NCBI RefSeq assembly: GCF_041146795.1
Contig: NC_135172.1
Location: forward strand, 13,382,137 to 13,446,136
DNA from: Maylandia zebra
Taxonomy: Eukaryota > Chordata > Actinopteri > Cichliformes > Cichlidae
Direction: 5' to 3'
Length of the DNA stretch: 64,000 nucleotides
Shown: in pieces, positions 22,139 to 33,727 of the stretch
How the letters are laid out: the number at the start of each line of letters is the position of its first letter
How positions within the stretch are numbered: position 1 is the first letter of the stretch
The notes under the pieces: generated by a model
Database searches by the model: none
Told to the model about the DNA's origin: nothing
What the model saw: only the letters and a program-made list of their open reading frames with translations
Position numbers and translations under genes: made by a program

Positions 22139-23240
22139 TTAAGGACAAGGTGGCCCAGGCTTTTTCAGGTCTGTCCAATAATCCAGCAGCTGTTTAGAAG
22201 AACCAAGAATGTATGTAATGACCTTGGAAAATTCACAGCGATTATATGCATAGTTATAGGCCTTGAACTGGGAGGGTGTTGGTGGTGCTGTGAGGGCAAG
22301 TCCAAGCTTTTTCATGCACATCCCAATATAAGCATCCTCAATGTTAAAGGGTTTGACTGACTTTGACATTTCCACATATTTCTCTGGAAGATCATTAGAA
22401 AAGACATATCCCATACCCAGTGTGTAGGTCGGGTATTCAGGCTCTGGATACAATTCCTCAGGCACATACCACTTGGAGTTCTTGGAACGAATGACTGGTC
22501 TGTTCCACATAAGCATCCCTGTCAGGTAGTTGGTCTTGGGGATGCCCGGCTGTTTTAGCATGATTACTAGATTGTCAACATTCAGAAACATGTCAGAGTC
22601 AATCTTCATGGCATAGGCTGCTGCAGGGCAGTGTGTACTTAGCCAGTCCATGATCACCATGGTTTTGATTGTTAGGTTTAGATAACTGTCTGTGAAGTCA
22701 CTCTGGATCAGATCATGGTGCTGCAAATTTTCCTGTTTGAGCTTCTCAACATCATCTTCTCTAGAGACACCCAACATAAATAAAGTGAGTACCACCTCAC
22801 CCTGAACTATGTTTTCTTTGCCCCATGTCTGGCGGATCGCGTCCCGAGCTGCCACATTTTTTGGTTCCACTGGAACCATGAGAACCAGGAATGGGATCTT
22901 GTTCTTGCAAACCTCTGTGTTATCCATAAGAAAATGGTAGTTGCGTGGATAGGCTTGGTGGTACTGGAGGGAGGTAGATCGCACAGTCGAAGGTTCAGTG
23001 GTTTTGTTTAATATAACTTTGTTTTTGGGATGAATGCGGTAAGCAGGTGCATTAACCCTACTGTTCTGGTTTAAAAACCACTGGTATTGTTCCTGCAGTG
23101 GGAAGCTCTGCCATAGTGACAGCGGGCGGCTGGACAGGGTGTAACACAAGCCTAAGGCCAAAACACAAAATAGAAGCAGGAGCTGAAACCAGGAATGAAA
23201 TAAGATCTTCTTCTGTGGAAAGATGCTCTGGACAAGTTCC
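22139..23240 (-). CDS. b3galt2-like gene B2, main coding exon (GT31 beta-1,3-galactosyltransferase)
   Basis: This intact exon carries nearly the whole enzyme. Joined to the proposed first exon (28325-28368) the protein is 381 residues. Visible features are the signal anchor at about 27-50, a Pro/Asn-rich stem with an NKT sequon (93-95), AYPRNYHF (111-118), RDAIRQTWG (147-155), YLNLTIKT (201-208), the DxD motif in KIDSDMFLN (227-235), KWYVPEELYP (271-280) and IEDAYIGMC (315-323). Family knowledge predicts a Golgi UDP-Gal:GlcNAc beta-1,3-galactosyltransferase; acceptor specificity is unknown. The exon begins after a strong acceptor (pyrimidine tract plus TTTTTAG, 23247-23241). The frame stays open upstream to an ATG at 23293-23291 (MAKKGD), which would give an unspliced 384-residue form, but that stretch is the pyrimidine tract itself. 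The stop TAA is at 22141-22139. It is the functional partner of pseudogene B1. Confidence 0.92.
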
Positions 23241-24765
23241 CTAAAAAGACAAGAAAGATAAAAGTGGTGAGTTATATCACCTTTCTTTGCCATTGTTAAC
23301 AAAGTGCACAGCTTCACAACATTTGAGTTAGAGCTGAAAATCTCTAAGCTCACTGATACTGAAGATTTATGCTTCAGTGGGAAAGCTGCACCATATCAAC
23401 ACTCCTCTGAAATCCTGCGCCATAACCTATGGAACAACTTGATATGCACCTCCTTAATGATGTAAGTACAATCCAGGTGAACACAGCCCACAGCTATTGT
23501 GTTCAGCCTCTTTAGTACTGCCAATTTCTGTTGAATGTTTCCAGCTACTTTTTTGAATTTATCAGTGAAAGATTAACAATCATTACCTCAGTATAGGGAA
23601 CAATATTTATAGCATCAATATAAGGACTCACAAATGGCAACAAATTCCTGGAGGCAGATAATACAGTCATGATAACACTTGAAAAACAGGCCATTTCTTT
23701 GTTTCATCAGAAGTCACTTTGACCTTTGTTGGAAAACGATTGTTTGCGCAGGTTTTATCAAAGGGTCTATAAAGATTTTCCACATTTTTTTTTTGTAATG
23801 ATAGCACTGAAACTGAGTCACGGATGCCTGTTTAGATTATTTTCTGTCACCAATGCCTTGTGTGAAACTTTTTCTGAGGTTTTCTCTCTGAGCTATTGAA
23901 CTTGTTATTACCTGTAGGGCTTCATATTTTGTTTATTAAATGTGTGTTGTGAAATTTGCATTTGAGTTCTCATCTCTGCACTCCACACTTTGTGACATCT
24001 AATGGTGACCATAGGTGGAAAGTTACAAAGTACAAATACCTACGTTATTCTACTTTAGTAGAAATTTTAGGATTCTGTACTTTATTTGAGTATTTTAATT
24101 TCTGACAACTTTTTTCTTTACTCTCTACATTTTTACATAAATATTTATGCTTTCCACTTCTTATATTTTCTAACAGACTTGTTACTTCGGGAATTTAAGT
24201 GGGGGAAAGGAGTGTAGGTCTAAGTATGTTGTGTTTGTGATACATCAGAATCTAGTGCTACAGAAGGGGGGAAGCATGAAAGGAGTGGCATTTTTTAAGT
24301 GTTAGGTCATTTCAAATGTAATGTTTCTATCAGCTAGGCAAACATCAACAATCACACAAACTGTTTGTCTGCATTTTGTCACACAGTGTGTTGCCAGGTA
24401 AAGGTTCAGCTGCTGTATTTCCAGGGAAAGAAAAGAGAGAGCACTAACTTCACTCAGAGATGGAGAAAGATGTAGGAAAACAGAAAGAACAGGAGAGGAA
24501 GATGAGAGGTTATATTTAAAGGTAAGGGCAAATTAACTGCAAATTTAAAGCTTACATATGATGTCATCATTATCAATCACATTGATAAATTACGTATATT
24601 ATCACGTTTTATATAAAGCTAAGCTGTGCTAACTCCTGTTAGCTGTTATTCAAATGTTGCATGTTAGTGGGTAGTTATATTATGTATATAAATATATAGC
24701 TTAATTTGAATTGGTGTGGTGGATTCACAGTAAAGCACTGTGTTGGATTGGTGCACAGTGCAGCA

Positions 24766-25757
24766 TAGGGATGGGTATCGTTTAGGTTTTATCCGATACC
24801 AGTCCTAATCCGGTACTTTTGAAATGGTGCCAGTGCTTAAACGGTGCTCGAACCGGTGCTTAAAGAATCAAGAACACAAACTTTGTCCAAAACCTCTCAT
24901 GTTTAGCTGTTTTTTGTAAAAAGATAACAATGTTGGCCTTTTCTGCAGCTATAGGGGATTTATGGTATCACTCTTGGCTGGAAGCAGTGCTTAAACAATG
25001 GAAAAAACACAAACTTTATCCAAAAACCTCTCATGTTTAGCTGTTTCCCACATTTTCTTTGGTCATTTTAGCCTTTTTGGCCAGGGTGAAGGGAGTATCT
25101 GCCATCAAACAAGAAGACAGCCACATGTAACTACGACAGTGTTTGCTAGTTCACCTTACATGCATTAATTTATTAACGTGGTTACACACGAACAACATTA
25201 AGCTACTGACCCAGAGAAGAACGGCTGCTGCTGCCATCATCATCCGTCATCATTTCTGCTACACTGGCAGGGCTAGGGGCCAGGACTCTCCTCTTTGGGT
25301 TCATGTTGCTAACTCCGGGTCCGATAACAGGCACCACACCCGCGGTAGATGTGCTCAGTGTGAGGTCCTGCAGCAAGCTATCAAATACGGCGCATTTCTC
25401 GGCTTTTAAAAAAATGCTATACGTCACCAGGTGTTTCATCAGATTCGAGGTGTTACCTCCTTTGCACAGTATCACCGTATCAACATAATACCACTTGTTG
25501 CAGGCTGCTGAGTTTGCATCTTTTGCTGTGAAGTACAGCCAGACTTTGACCGCTTCACCTTGGGCATTTTTAATCTGTAGCTCTGCTCTAAAAGAACATA
25601 CGTACCTTGGCCCGCCTACTACGCTTGCAAAGGTAAAATGATTGGCTAGAATCCAAAGTGTATGACATCTCAGGAAAAAAAAGCACCAAAAATGTGTGCT
25701 GCTTTTCGGTCTGGTTACTACCGTTTATGTCAGAACTGGTGCCGGTACCCATCCCTA
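24766..25757 (+). mobile_element. hAT-like MITE with TAGGGATGGGTA inverted ends
   Basis: The left end TAGGGATGGGTA and right end TACCCATCCCTA are perfect inverted repeats. Flanks GTGCAGCA (24758-24765) and GTGCAACA (25758-25765) form an 8-bp target duplication with one mismatch. Length is 992 bp. Internal blocks such as CTCTCATGTTTAGCTGTTT are repeated in tandem (about 24894 and 25026). No transposase is seen. Confidence 0.85.
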
Positions 25758-26376
25758 GTGCAACAGAGCTGAATTAGCATTTAATCTGACTGGAGTATTT
25801 TTAAACCTAGGTATCTCTATTTCTACTTAAGTAAAGAAAGTCTGTGCTTTTGCTACTTCTGAGGTTGACGCAGTTTCCAAATTACTTCAGAAATTATTTC
25901 TAGTATTGTTATAGTAGTGTTAATGGTGATCTGGAGGAAGGAATCAAAAGGTATTTTTCTGCCTCCTCAACATTTTTATTTAATGTATGCTGCGTGACAA
26001 TAGATGCCATCTATCAACTGGAGTTGATAATTTAACACTTATTAATGCTAACTAGGTGTTAAGAGTTTATATACTAACTCTCAGAGTATTCTAGTTTAAC
26101 TACATAAGAGATCTTCTAATTAATTCTTAAAAGTTTGAATTTTACTCTTCTGAACTTCTAGAAATTCCTTTGGAAATAAACATGTATTACAAAGAGGCAA
26201 TGGTTTTTGAAAAACATTTATTTTTGAACTGTGCACTACAATTTCAAAACATTTTCTGAAACATGTAACAATATGGAGCAATGTACATGTTCTCACTTTC
26301 ATTAGAATATTGTTTATCAAATGCTCTGACATAGATAAATGCAACAGCATGCTCATTGTTCTTTCCTTCAATGGAG

Positions 26377-26407
26377 GAAGTGATGAATGTCCTCCATTCA
26401 TCACTTC
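26377..26407. repeat. Short perfect hairpin, 13-bp arms
   Basis: GAAGTGATGAATG at 26377-26389 is the reverse complement of 26395-26407, with a 5-nt loop TCCTC. It lies in the putative B2 intron; function is unknown. Confidence 0.6.
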
Positions 26408-28324
26408 TGCTTTCCCCCATATTCCACCTTCACAAGCATATCCTGTGTGGAGATTCAATAAAAATTAGTTGTGCACTAATTAATTGCACAAATAATCTGG
26501 TAATCAATTGAAGCACAGTAAAAAAAAAAAAAATCATTTTTGAGCTGTAACTTGTATTTAAAGGCAATATTCTACCCGAACATGTTTGTTGAAATGGTGC
26601 TCTCTCAAACAACTGAAGAACACAGACTACAGTTAATGGTGAACTAAATTTAAAAACTCAATCTTTTTCATTTTTACCTAAACCGTGTGCACAAAACTCT
26701 GGAGGGATCTAAACGTACAACCCAGTCAGGACGTCTGCAACTGCTGTTTGCTCGGTTGTTTTTTGTGGGAGATCGTTTTCAGGCTTGAAGTAGCACCATT
26801 ATACCAACATTTCACAATCTAGATATTGTTTTAGGTGTATTTAAGTTAACCAAAAACCTGACTGAAAATTCATATGCAAGCTTTTTTTCAAGGCTGTACT
26901 ATTTGCCCGCAGACAATATATTTCAGCTAGCTAAAACAGATTATTATGCTATCACCGAGCAACATGGCTAATGCCTTTCACACAGCTTTGTCTCAACTCC
27001 AAAAAGCCACAGAAGTAAAAGCTCATAATAATAATTGAAACAATCTCACAAAAAAAACGACTTACCAAGCATAGCAAACAACTCAGAAATATGTAGAGCA
27101 AAATGTTCTGAAACGGCTTCACTTCAGCTTGGATCAGAATCTGTGGTACTGCGGGCGGAGTCTGTGAATTTACTCTATTAGTGTCATAGCCCCTCTAGGA
27201 GTTCGGAGTTAAGAGGTCAAGAGTTAATGTTAACATTGTAACACCTCCAGATTTGACATAGAAACACTCATTTTTAACACTCGATTTTAACTACCATCAT
27301 TTTACACCTCAGAGTTACATTAAAAGAATGTGACTCTACTTAGAGTAAAATTAACTCTACTTTTGCAAGAAGTCTACTAACACCAAAACATTTGACACTT
27401 TTGAATTTGCTGTGGCCTATAATCCTATACGATTAAACACTGGTTTCTGTTTCACCAAACCTGTTTGCCTCACTCCACAGCAGTAGAGCCACACCAGTTT
27501 GACTCGTTTTCTTTTCTCAAGTAATACTGCTCATATCTGTAATTCTAATTCCCCAAAAGTTTTCCATTGTACTTAAGTCAAGCCAAGTGGATAGTAAAGA
27601 CTCCGTATGCGCAGCATTGGAGTTCAGGGAATGTTTTATTTGCACACTGCCTTTTGTATTTTATTATTTATTTTGTTCTGTCAGACAGACTGATTAAACA
27701 AATTGCATTTTAATAGTCTACCCATTGTGTTCACTATGTTTTGTTATACTGATGTGTATACAAACTTGCCATGAAAAATCAGTTAGATGCAAGTCACCAA
27801 TCATTAATCATCAATCATTTCCTGCTCAGAACAAGACGGTCAACTTTGTCTAACTTACCAGGAAGAACAATAGCGTTAACACACCATCAACAATAAAACA
27901 CACAAAAGACGTTAAATAACATCTTTAAAAATGTTAGTTTTCGTTTGTTTGTTAGTTTTGTTTTGTTTTCTAATCATTCATTGACACCGAAACTGTTTCT
28001 TGCTTTTAAATAAGTTGAAAGTGACTTCAATTAATGAGTTTTGTCTGTCAGGTATCCAGTATTCAAGTAGAGAAAATGTATAGCTTATATTATCGCATAA
28101 GTCAGCTTCTCCCCGAACGCTAACATTTAAGTTTAATCAGTTAAACTTTTTAATACTGATCTTGTCACTTTTTTCATCACAAAAAATGGAATCAAATATG
28201 AATGAAAGCTAAAGAATAGCGACTAATGCGTCCCAGAATGATGAATTCAGAGCCTTTACATGCTGCTGCTTTTCAGGAAACCAAAGCTGAGTTTTGGTTT
28301 GGAAGCAGTTTGATAAGTTCTTAC

Positions 28325-28368
28325 CTCTTCGTTCCATTTGCACCTGAGCCAGTGTCGGAATCTCCCAT
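28325..28368 (-). CDS. Proposed first coding exon of b3galt2-like B2
   Basis: On the minus strand an ATG at 28368-28366 opens 14 codons (MGDSDTGSGANGTK) plus two bases (AG), followed directly by the consensus donor GTAAGA. The main exon of B2 starts with one base that completes a codon, so the join gives AGG (Arg) and continues ELVQSIFPQKK in frame. The resulting hydrophilic N-terminus, then basic residues, then the signal anchor, is the usual order for a type II Golgi protein. A purine-rich 5' flank (28400-28650) lies upstream. The phase fit has a one-in-three chance of being accidental, and no transcript evidence is available. B1 may once have used the same exon. Confidence 0.55.
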
Positions 28369-28439
28369 GATCGGCCCCGATCCTTCTTTTCGTGATTCCT
28401 TGTTCTCTTTCTTTCTTCTTCGCTTCAGCCACAAAATCC

Positions 28440-28660
28440 AGCGATTATTTATTTAAGTGGCTCACTTAAGGTGTTCTATCCATTAATGTTTCCAGATAAA
28501 TGAATGAAGCGACTTCTTTTTGTCTTTTTCCTTTCATTGTGTGTGATATAGGATAAGTGAGAGAAGGAGGGAGGCGCAGGAGCGCAGGAGGAGACTGGGG
28601 AGGGAGAAAAGGGGGAGGAGAGAGACGGGACACGGGGGGGGGGGGGGGGGGGGGGAATTA
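28440..28660 (-). promoter_or_regulatory. Purine-rich, GC-rich 5' flank of the proposed first exon, with a G run
   Basis: The plus strand is rich in GAGG and GGGAGG blocks and ends with an uninterrupted run of about 22 G (28634-28655). On the minus strand this lies just upstream of the proposed B2 first exon, where a promoter and 5' UTR would be expected. No TATA box or initiator was identified. The G run could form quadruplex structures. Confidence 0.35.
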
Positions 28661-30590
28661 TAGTTTGTAATTTTCCCCTAATTAGAACCAGCTCATCTTT
28701 CCACTCAAGTTGACTGTAATCTGAAAATTTACTGCATGTGGTCTTTTATGGTATTAAAATGGATGTCTATGGGAGTAGGAAGGGTCTTAACCACAAAAAT
28801 TGTGCGCATGGGAGGAGACGCATTCTTTTTAATATTGAAGGAGTCAGCCGAGTATTGACAACTTTTACGCACAGCACTCTACACCCTAACCCTCTACACC
28901 GGCACTGTCAACTGCCTTTTAACGGCTGAGGTGCTGTGGTTCCTACCCTAACCCCAGCCACCAAGAAGCCCGGAGAACTACTCTCTTGTAATTTCTTTAA
29001 CACTACATAAAGAAATTTCAAGAAAGCTTGCCTAAGACAGCTCGGGCTGTGTTGAAGACTTAAGGTTAAAATCGGGTCGCGAATACCTAAATAAACATTG
29101 ACTTCAAAGCATCTTTGAATTGCACAACTATTCTTTTGTGTATGTTCTATTTGTTTGAACACTAGTGTTTGTTCAGTACAAGGGCGTAGATTTGGTTTTG
29201 GCATTGTTGGGGACGGAACCACCGAACCCTGCCCTGTTTCTTTTTTTTTCTTTTCGTCTTTGCTTCTTAATAAAAAAAAAAGGAGAAATATACTTGCCTA
29301 CATATGTTATTCTACATGCTTTTAAACCATTTAAAATTACAATTCATAGTTTTATATGGGAATTATATAATGTTAAGTTACTATTAAACAAATGACTGAC
29401 TAAGTATTTTATACTTTAGTTTACTTCAACCATATTCCATATAAATCAGATATCATACAAAAATAAAAATACCTTAAAATACAGTCATGACAATAAAAGA
29501 ATATGACTTTAAGGACTTAACAACATTACTTCAGTTATACTACACCAACATCTCTTATACATTAGCACTAAGGGAACGCACTGAATGACCTGGTGGTTTT
29601 TGTCCATAAAACTACTCGTCTAAGATTACCACAAAGTAAAAGATCTCTCAGCAAAATTATGCAACATTTTAGGCACACTATTGCCCCGATCAAATCAGTG
29701 AGCTGGGATGTTTTACTCTAAACATGAACTACTGTTACAGCAACAGACATGGACTACTAGTTGTAATCTGGAAAAGGTCACCTTCTATTTGTTCTCCCGT
29801 AAATTTTTTACAGCGCTGTTAATTCAATCTTGCAGGCCTTCTTAGAACAAAAATGAGAAAAAGAGAGCCGATTAGTAGCTCATCCAAGCACAAAACAAAA
29901 TCACCTGCCAGGTTTTCTCTAAGTGCACTGTCACAATGTTAAAGGGCCCCGTTATACACTGAAAAAAAGGGATTGGCCAACTCTTGGATTTACGTAAGCA
30001 TCTTGCGTGTATTTAACATAAGTGCCTCATGCTTTAAAGTTAAGTGTAATTATATAGTGTAGAAACTACATGATATGCAGAGAGGCTAGATTAAATTGTT
30101 CATATCATGTTCGAGTGAAGTAAGTCAATAACTTACTGCGACACCACACGGGATTTCAGTCTCGCACGCTTTGGATTGTGGTTTCAGGAAGGCATCCATC
30201 TCAGTCAAATCGAGCAGCCGCCTCTAAGTAAATTGGGTGGTTGTTGCATTAAAAAAGTCTAACTTGTAATTTAAACACAATAATTTCATGTTTCTATGAA
30301 TGTAATTAAATCATGAAGAATCTGTACGAAATTCAACAACTTAATTTGTTCTTGTTGAGACGACCTGATACAATCTAGTAAGAGTGGTTAGTTGCTGAAC
30401 TCATGAAATTCACAAGATCGCACGAGATTTCAAACTGCAGGAAAACCACTGGAGTTATAAGAGGCAGACAACTACACACACACCACATGTATGCTATTGC
30501 TATTTATTGTGGTTTAACCTGTCAAGGACAAAAACGTACAAAAGAATTCTGCATCAAGCCTTGAAATCATAGCTTTCCTACTTTTGTTAA
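28660..30590. other. Gene-free stretch with repeat fragments
   Basis: AT-rich sequence. The tract AAGGGCGTAGATTTGG at 29180-29195 is typical of the end of a fish DNA transposon, but I could not find its partner end. Poly-A and poly-T tracts occur at 29250-29282. No gene is seen. Confidence 0.4.
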
Positions 30591-30593
30591 GTC

Positions 30594-30905
30594 TGGATTG
30601 GTGGCGTGGTGGTTAGTGCTGTTGCTTCACATTAAGAAGGTCCTGGGTTCAAATCCACAATCTGGCTAGTTTGCACTGGGTTCTCTCAGGGTATTCTGTT
30701 TTTTGTCCCAGAGTTAAAAGTCAAGCAGTTGTTAGAATTAGGTTAATTGGTGATTCTAAATTACCTGTGAATGTAAGTGCAAATGGTGGTTTGTGATAGA
30801 CTTGTGAGCTGTCCTGCCTTGTAACCTATCACTTCAGGGTTATTTCCCAGCCCCCCTGCACCAGAATAAGGTTAGGAGGATGGTAGCTATTGTAGATCCA
30901 TTCAA
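30594..30905 (+). mobile_element. SINE-like dispersed fish repeat with a pol III B box
   Basis: The head reads GGCGTGGTGGTTAGTGCTGT and contains GGTTCAAATCC (30646-30656), a good match to the internal B-box promoter of tRNA-derived elements. The body (TTAGGTTAATTGGTGATTCTAAATT, then a tract around CCCAGCCCCCCTGC) is a very common fish repeat. A 3' fragment of the same family occurs at about 34555-34640. It is not a tRNA gene. Confidence 0.7.
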
Positions 30906-31254
30906 TTTTTATGGTAACCAGACTCTAAACTTTGTTGAACATTATGTAATATGAAGACAACATGTAGTATTTAAGTGACCAAGTAGTATTGGGGTAAAAG
31001 TTATTGAATAGTGTTAAAATAAAATGACAAAATTGTGAAGGATTAAAATATTCCAAGAGCTCAACTTACATCATCTGAACATGTTTCAATCGTGTTTTAT
31101 GAACACAAAATGCACATGGTTATTACATATGAAAAAGCTGTGTTGATTTAACTCAATTGTTTAAGTTTTTGCCAAAGCAAGAAATTTGTGTGCAACCAAT
31201 GTCCACTATTGAATCAAGTAAATTCAACATGGCCTTTTGTTCAGTGTAGACATG

Positions 31255-31490
31255 TCCATGGTGGAGAGTCCCAGATATAAACCTAGTGGGAGTAACCCCC
31301 CACAGAGAGACAAAAGGACCCCCTGATGATCCTCTAATCGCCTGAGCCAAGGTGTGAAACTGGGTGTGGGTCCCAATCAGCCAGAGTTTCGGGTGTGTTC
31401 ATTGTGAAACCTAGCCCCACCTTATCATGCGAATTCCTGAGGTCAGATGGCCCAGGATGTGAGTGGGCGTTAAGGCGTCTGGGAAGGGAT
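31255..31490 (-). mobile_element. Partial copy of the 7701-8118 foldback family
   Basis: This is the reverse complement of the 7800-8010 interior, including the segment with ACACCTTGGCTCAGGCGATT and the GGGGTTACTCCC-like stretch. It lacks both 50-bp arms and the hairpin motif. It is truncated relative to the complete copy. Confidence 0.75.
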
Positions 31491-31901
31491 CTCAAAACTG
31501 GATTATAGATGGCAGAGAGTTGGTGTCGTAAACCCCCGCCTCTGTTCAAAGATGGTCGCTCACAGTGGACATAGTCAACTGACATAATTTCACCTAAATA
31601 CACAGAAAATCTTGTTAAACGCCACACAGTTTGCACACTATTGATATTCTCATTAAGCCTTTTCTAAAGACGTTATAACAATCTATCATCCCTAAATACT
31701 AAATTTCTTTTCCAAATTTGGACTACTGCACTTAGTCACAGACCCGACCACTTTATTTAATTATCCTGTATGTTACCAAGCCTTTCTTCTCACACAGTCA
31801 CAGTGTCTCTTTCAGTGCAAGCTTCACTCATCCAGTCAGACAGGAAACCCAAGTAGCACGTGGGAGCAGTATGCATCACATACAGCACTGCGTGTATTTG
31901 T

Positions 31902-31945
31902 ATGAAATGCTGGTTTGTAGCCTCGCTACCAAACCAGCATTTCAT
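31902..31945. repeat. Near-perfect hairpin, 20-21-bp arms, 3-nt loop
   Basis: The left arm at 31902-31921 (ATGAAATGCTGGTTTGTAGC) pairs with 31925-31945, except for one extra base in the right arm. The loop is CTC. It could be a MITE remnant, a template-switch scar or a small-RNA precursor. Confidence 0.7.
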
Positions 31946-32304
31946 CTCCGAGGAAGTTATCCCAGAGAGAGGTAAAGCAAGTGTGTAAGTTCATCTCTGA
32001 ATGTTTGTAAAGCATTCCCACGTTAAGCTTAACAACCGATATATGGAGCGACTGCCTCTTCTCTCCCCCTGCCTCTTCTTGCTGCTACTTCAATCGTGAA
32101 ACTGCTTAATGATCAGCTGATCGGCTTTTCTGTCACGAGTCCGTCTCTCTTGTTTGTTTTTCGCCCACTTCGCACCAGAAAGAGGAAACCAGCGGCTGAA
32201 CAACAGCAGCACATTTAAGCTTGATAAGCTGTTGTTAGAATTTATTTAATATTACTTTCTACTCGAGGATCTTTTTCTACATAGCTGACAGCTGGTAACT
32301 GTGC

Positions 32305-33062
32305 AGGGGCGGATCTAGCAAAGTTTAGCCAGGGGGGCCGATAGGTCATTAACAGGGAAAAGGGGCACAAAGACATACTTTTCTTTCTTATTCTCATTTA
32401 AAATGTCTAGCTTTTAATAAATAATTATCTGAATCTTACACCCAAAGTTTTAATCTGATGTAAAATGTATAGAAGTTCATTACTGTCTGCTGTTAAGTCT
32501 AATACACCCTAGTAAGCTATATTACTTTTTCCTCTGGGAAGATACCATCTGTGCAGTCTGCAGTTCTGTTGAAGAAAGATGTTGAATCTATTTAATTATT
32601 CTTGAAAAATAATTGATTTCTGTGCATTTTTTTTCACACTGCATCAAATTAAAGTTGATTACGTCGATTAAGCATCATGAGGTGGAGGGTGGTTCCCTAT
32701 TTTATTTTATTTTTTGCTGGGAGTTTGCAACCCTATTAGTTAGGTTGCTTAATATTTCTGCTAAGTACTCTTTAAAATACCAGAATAGGGAGGATGGAGT
32801 AGGTTTAAGTTTATTAGATTGATCAGTATTGCTGAACTATGAAATATTTTGGGTGCAGTGTATTTTTTACACACAGGTATAACAGAATAGCTTTAGTGTT
32901 GTCTATTTAAACTTGAGTATGAATTTATACAAAATGCAGTAAGATATTAAAAAAACTGTTTTATTGATTAAAAAACACTGTGTCAGATTCATATCGGTAT
33001 CGGCAGATATCCAAATTTATGATATCGTATCGGACATAAAAAAGTGGTATCGTGCCATCTCT
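32305..33062. mobile_element. hAT-like element fragments
   Basis: CAGGGGCGGATCTAGC at 32308 is a typical hAT end. A second type of end, with TATCGGTATCGGCAGATATC and GGTATCGTGCCATCTCTA, lies at 32990-33062. The two do not match as one pair, so at least two truncated elements are present. Confidence 0.5.
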
Positions 33063-33727
33063 AATTTAAACATTACCACATTATTGAATTATCTTATTTT
33101 ATTTCTACAGTAATCACTTGTTTTGATCAATCTGTACAAGAGCACTTCTAATTCAGTATTCTAAAAACTACTTTAAGCTTTAATCGCTTTTTCCCTTTCA
33201 CACTAAGTGACTTGGACAAGATGATAAACAGACTCACATGCTCAAGATGCTGTCCAATCTTCATGAGCTCTCTTGTATTTGTAAGTGTTAGTAAGGTTAA
33301 TACATTTTCTGTATATGTTTCTTTTCACAATTTTCCCACTTAAGCAGTCAGTTTTCTCTTTCCCAGGTTTGCTAACCCAAATTTTTTTGAATTCATCCAA
33401 TATGCACAGATTTGCTTTTTCTTTGAACAGGTTTGTGCCTACCTTTAAATCTTTAAATCTCATGTTCACCTCATATCAGATCCAACCTTCGGCCACGTTT
33501 GTTCTCTCTGTTGCAAAGGGAACCAGGCAGAAACACCAAATATTAAAACCCAATTCTTTTATCCCCTTGATAGAACAGAGAAAACCGACTCATAGTGGTC
33601 AAAACATTTATATTTCTTTTTATTCAATCATCTTCCGGAAGAGAGAGCCCCAAAAGCGAGTTGCAGAAACTCTAACATTAGAATTTAAAAACGTCTCACA
33701 TATAGGTGTTATTTTGGTACTTTACAC

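Larger units (their letters stand above)
23241..28324 (-). other. Putative intron 1 of b3galt2-like B2
   Basis: If the first exon at 28325-28368 is right, this is a 5.1-kb GT-AG intron (GTAAGA donor, TTTTTAG acceptor). The part next to the acceptor, up to 23552, is nearly identical to the 5' flank of B1. It holds a hAT-like MITE (24766-25757), a short hairpin (26377-26407) and AT-rich sequence. No other gene is recognised. Confidence 0.55.

Noticed and set aside
23291..23293. ATG of MAKKGD as the start of b3galt2-like B2
   Set aside because: Not excluded, but codons after it run through a pyrimidine tract ending in a strong acceptor, which favours splicing from an upstream exon.
30594..30670. 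Possible tRNA gene because of the GGTTCAAATCC box
   Set aside because: It does not fold as a cloverleaf with an acceptor stem, and it continues into a known type of dispersed repeat.
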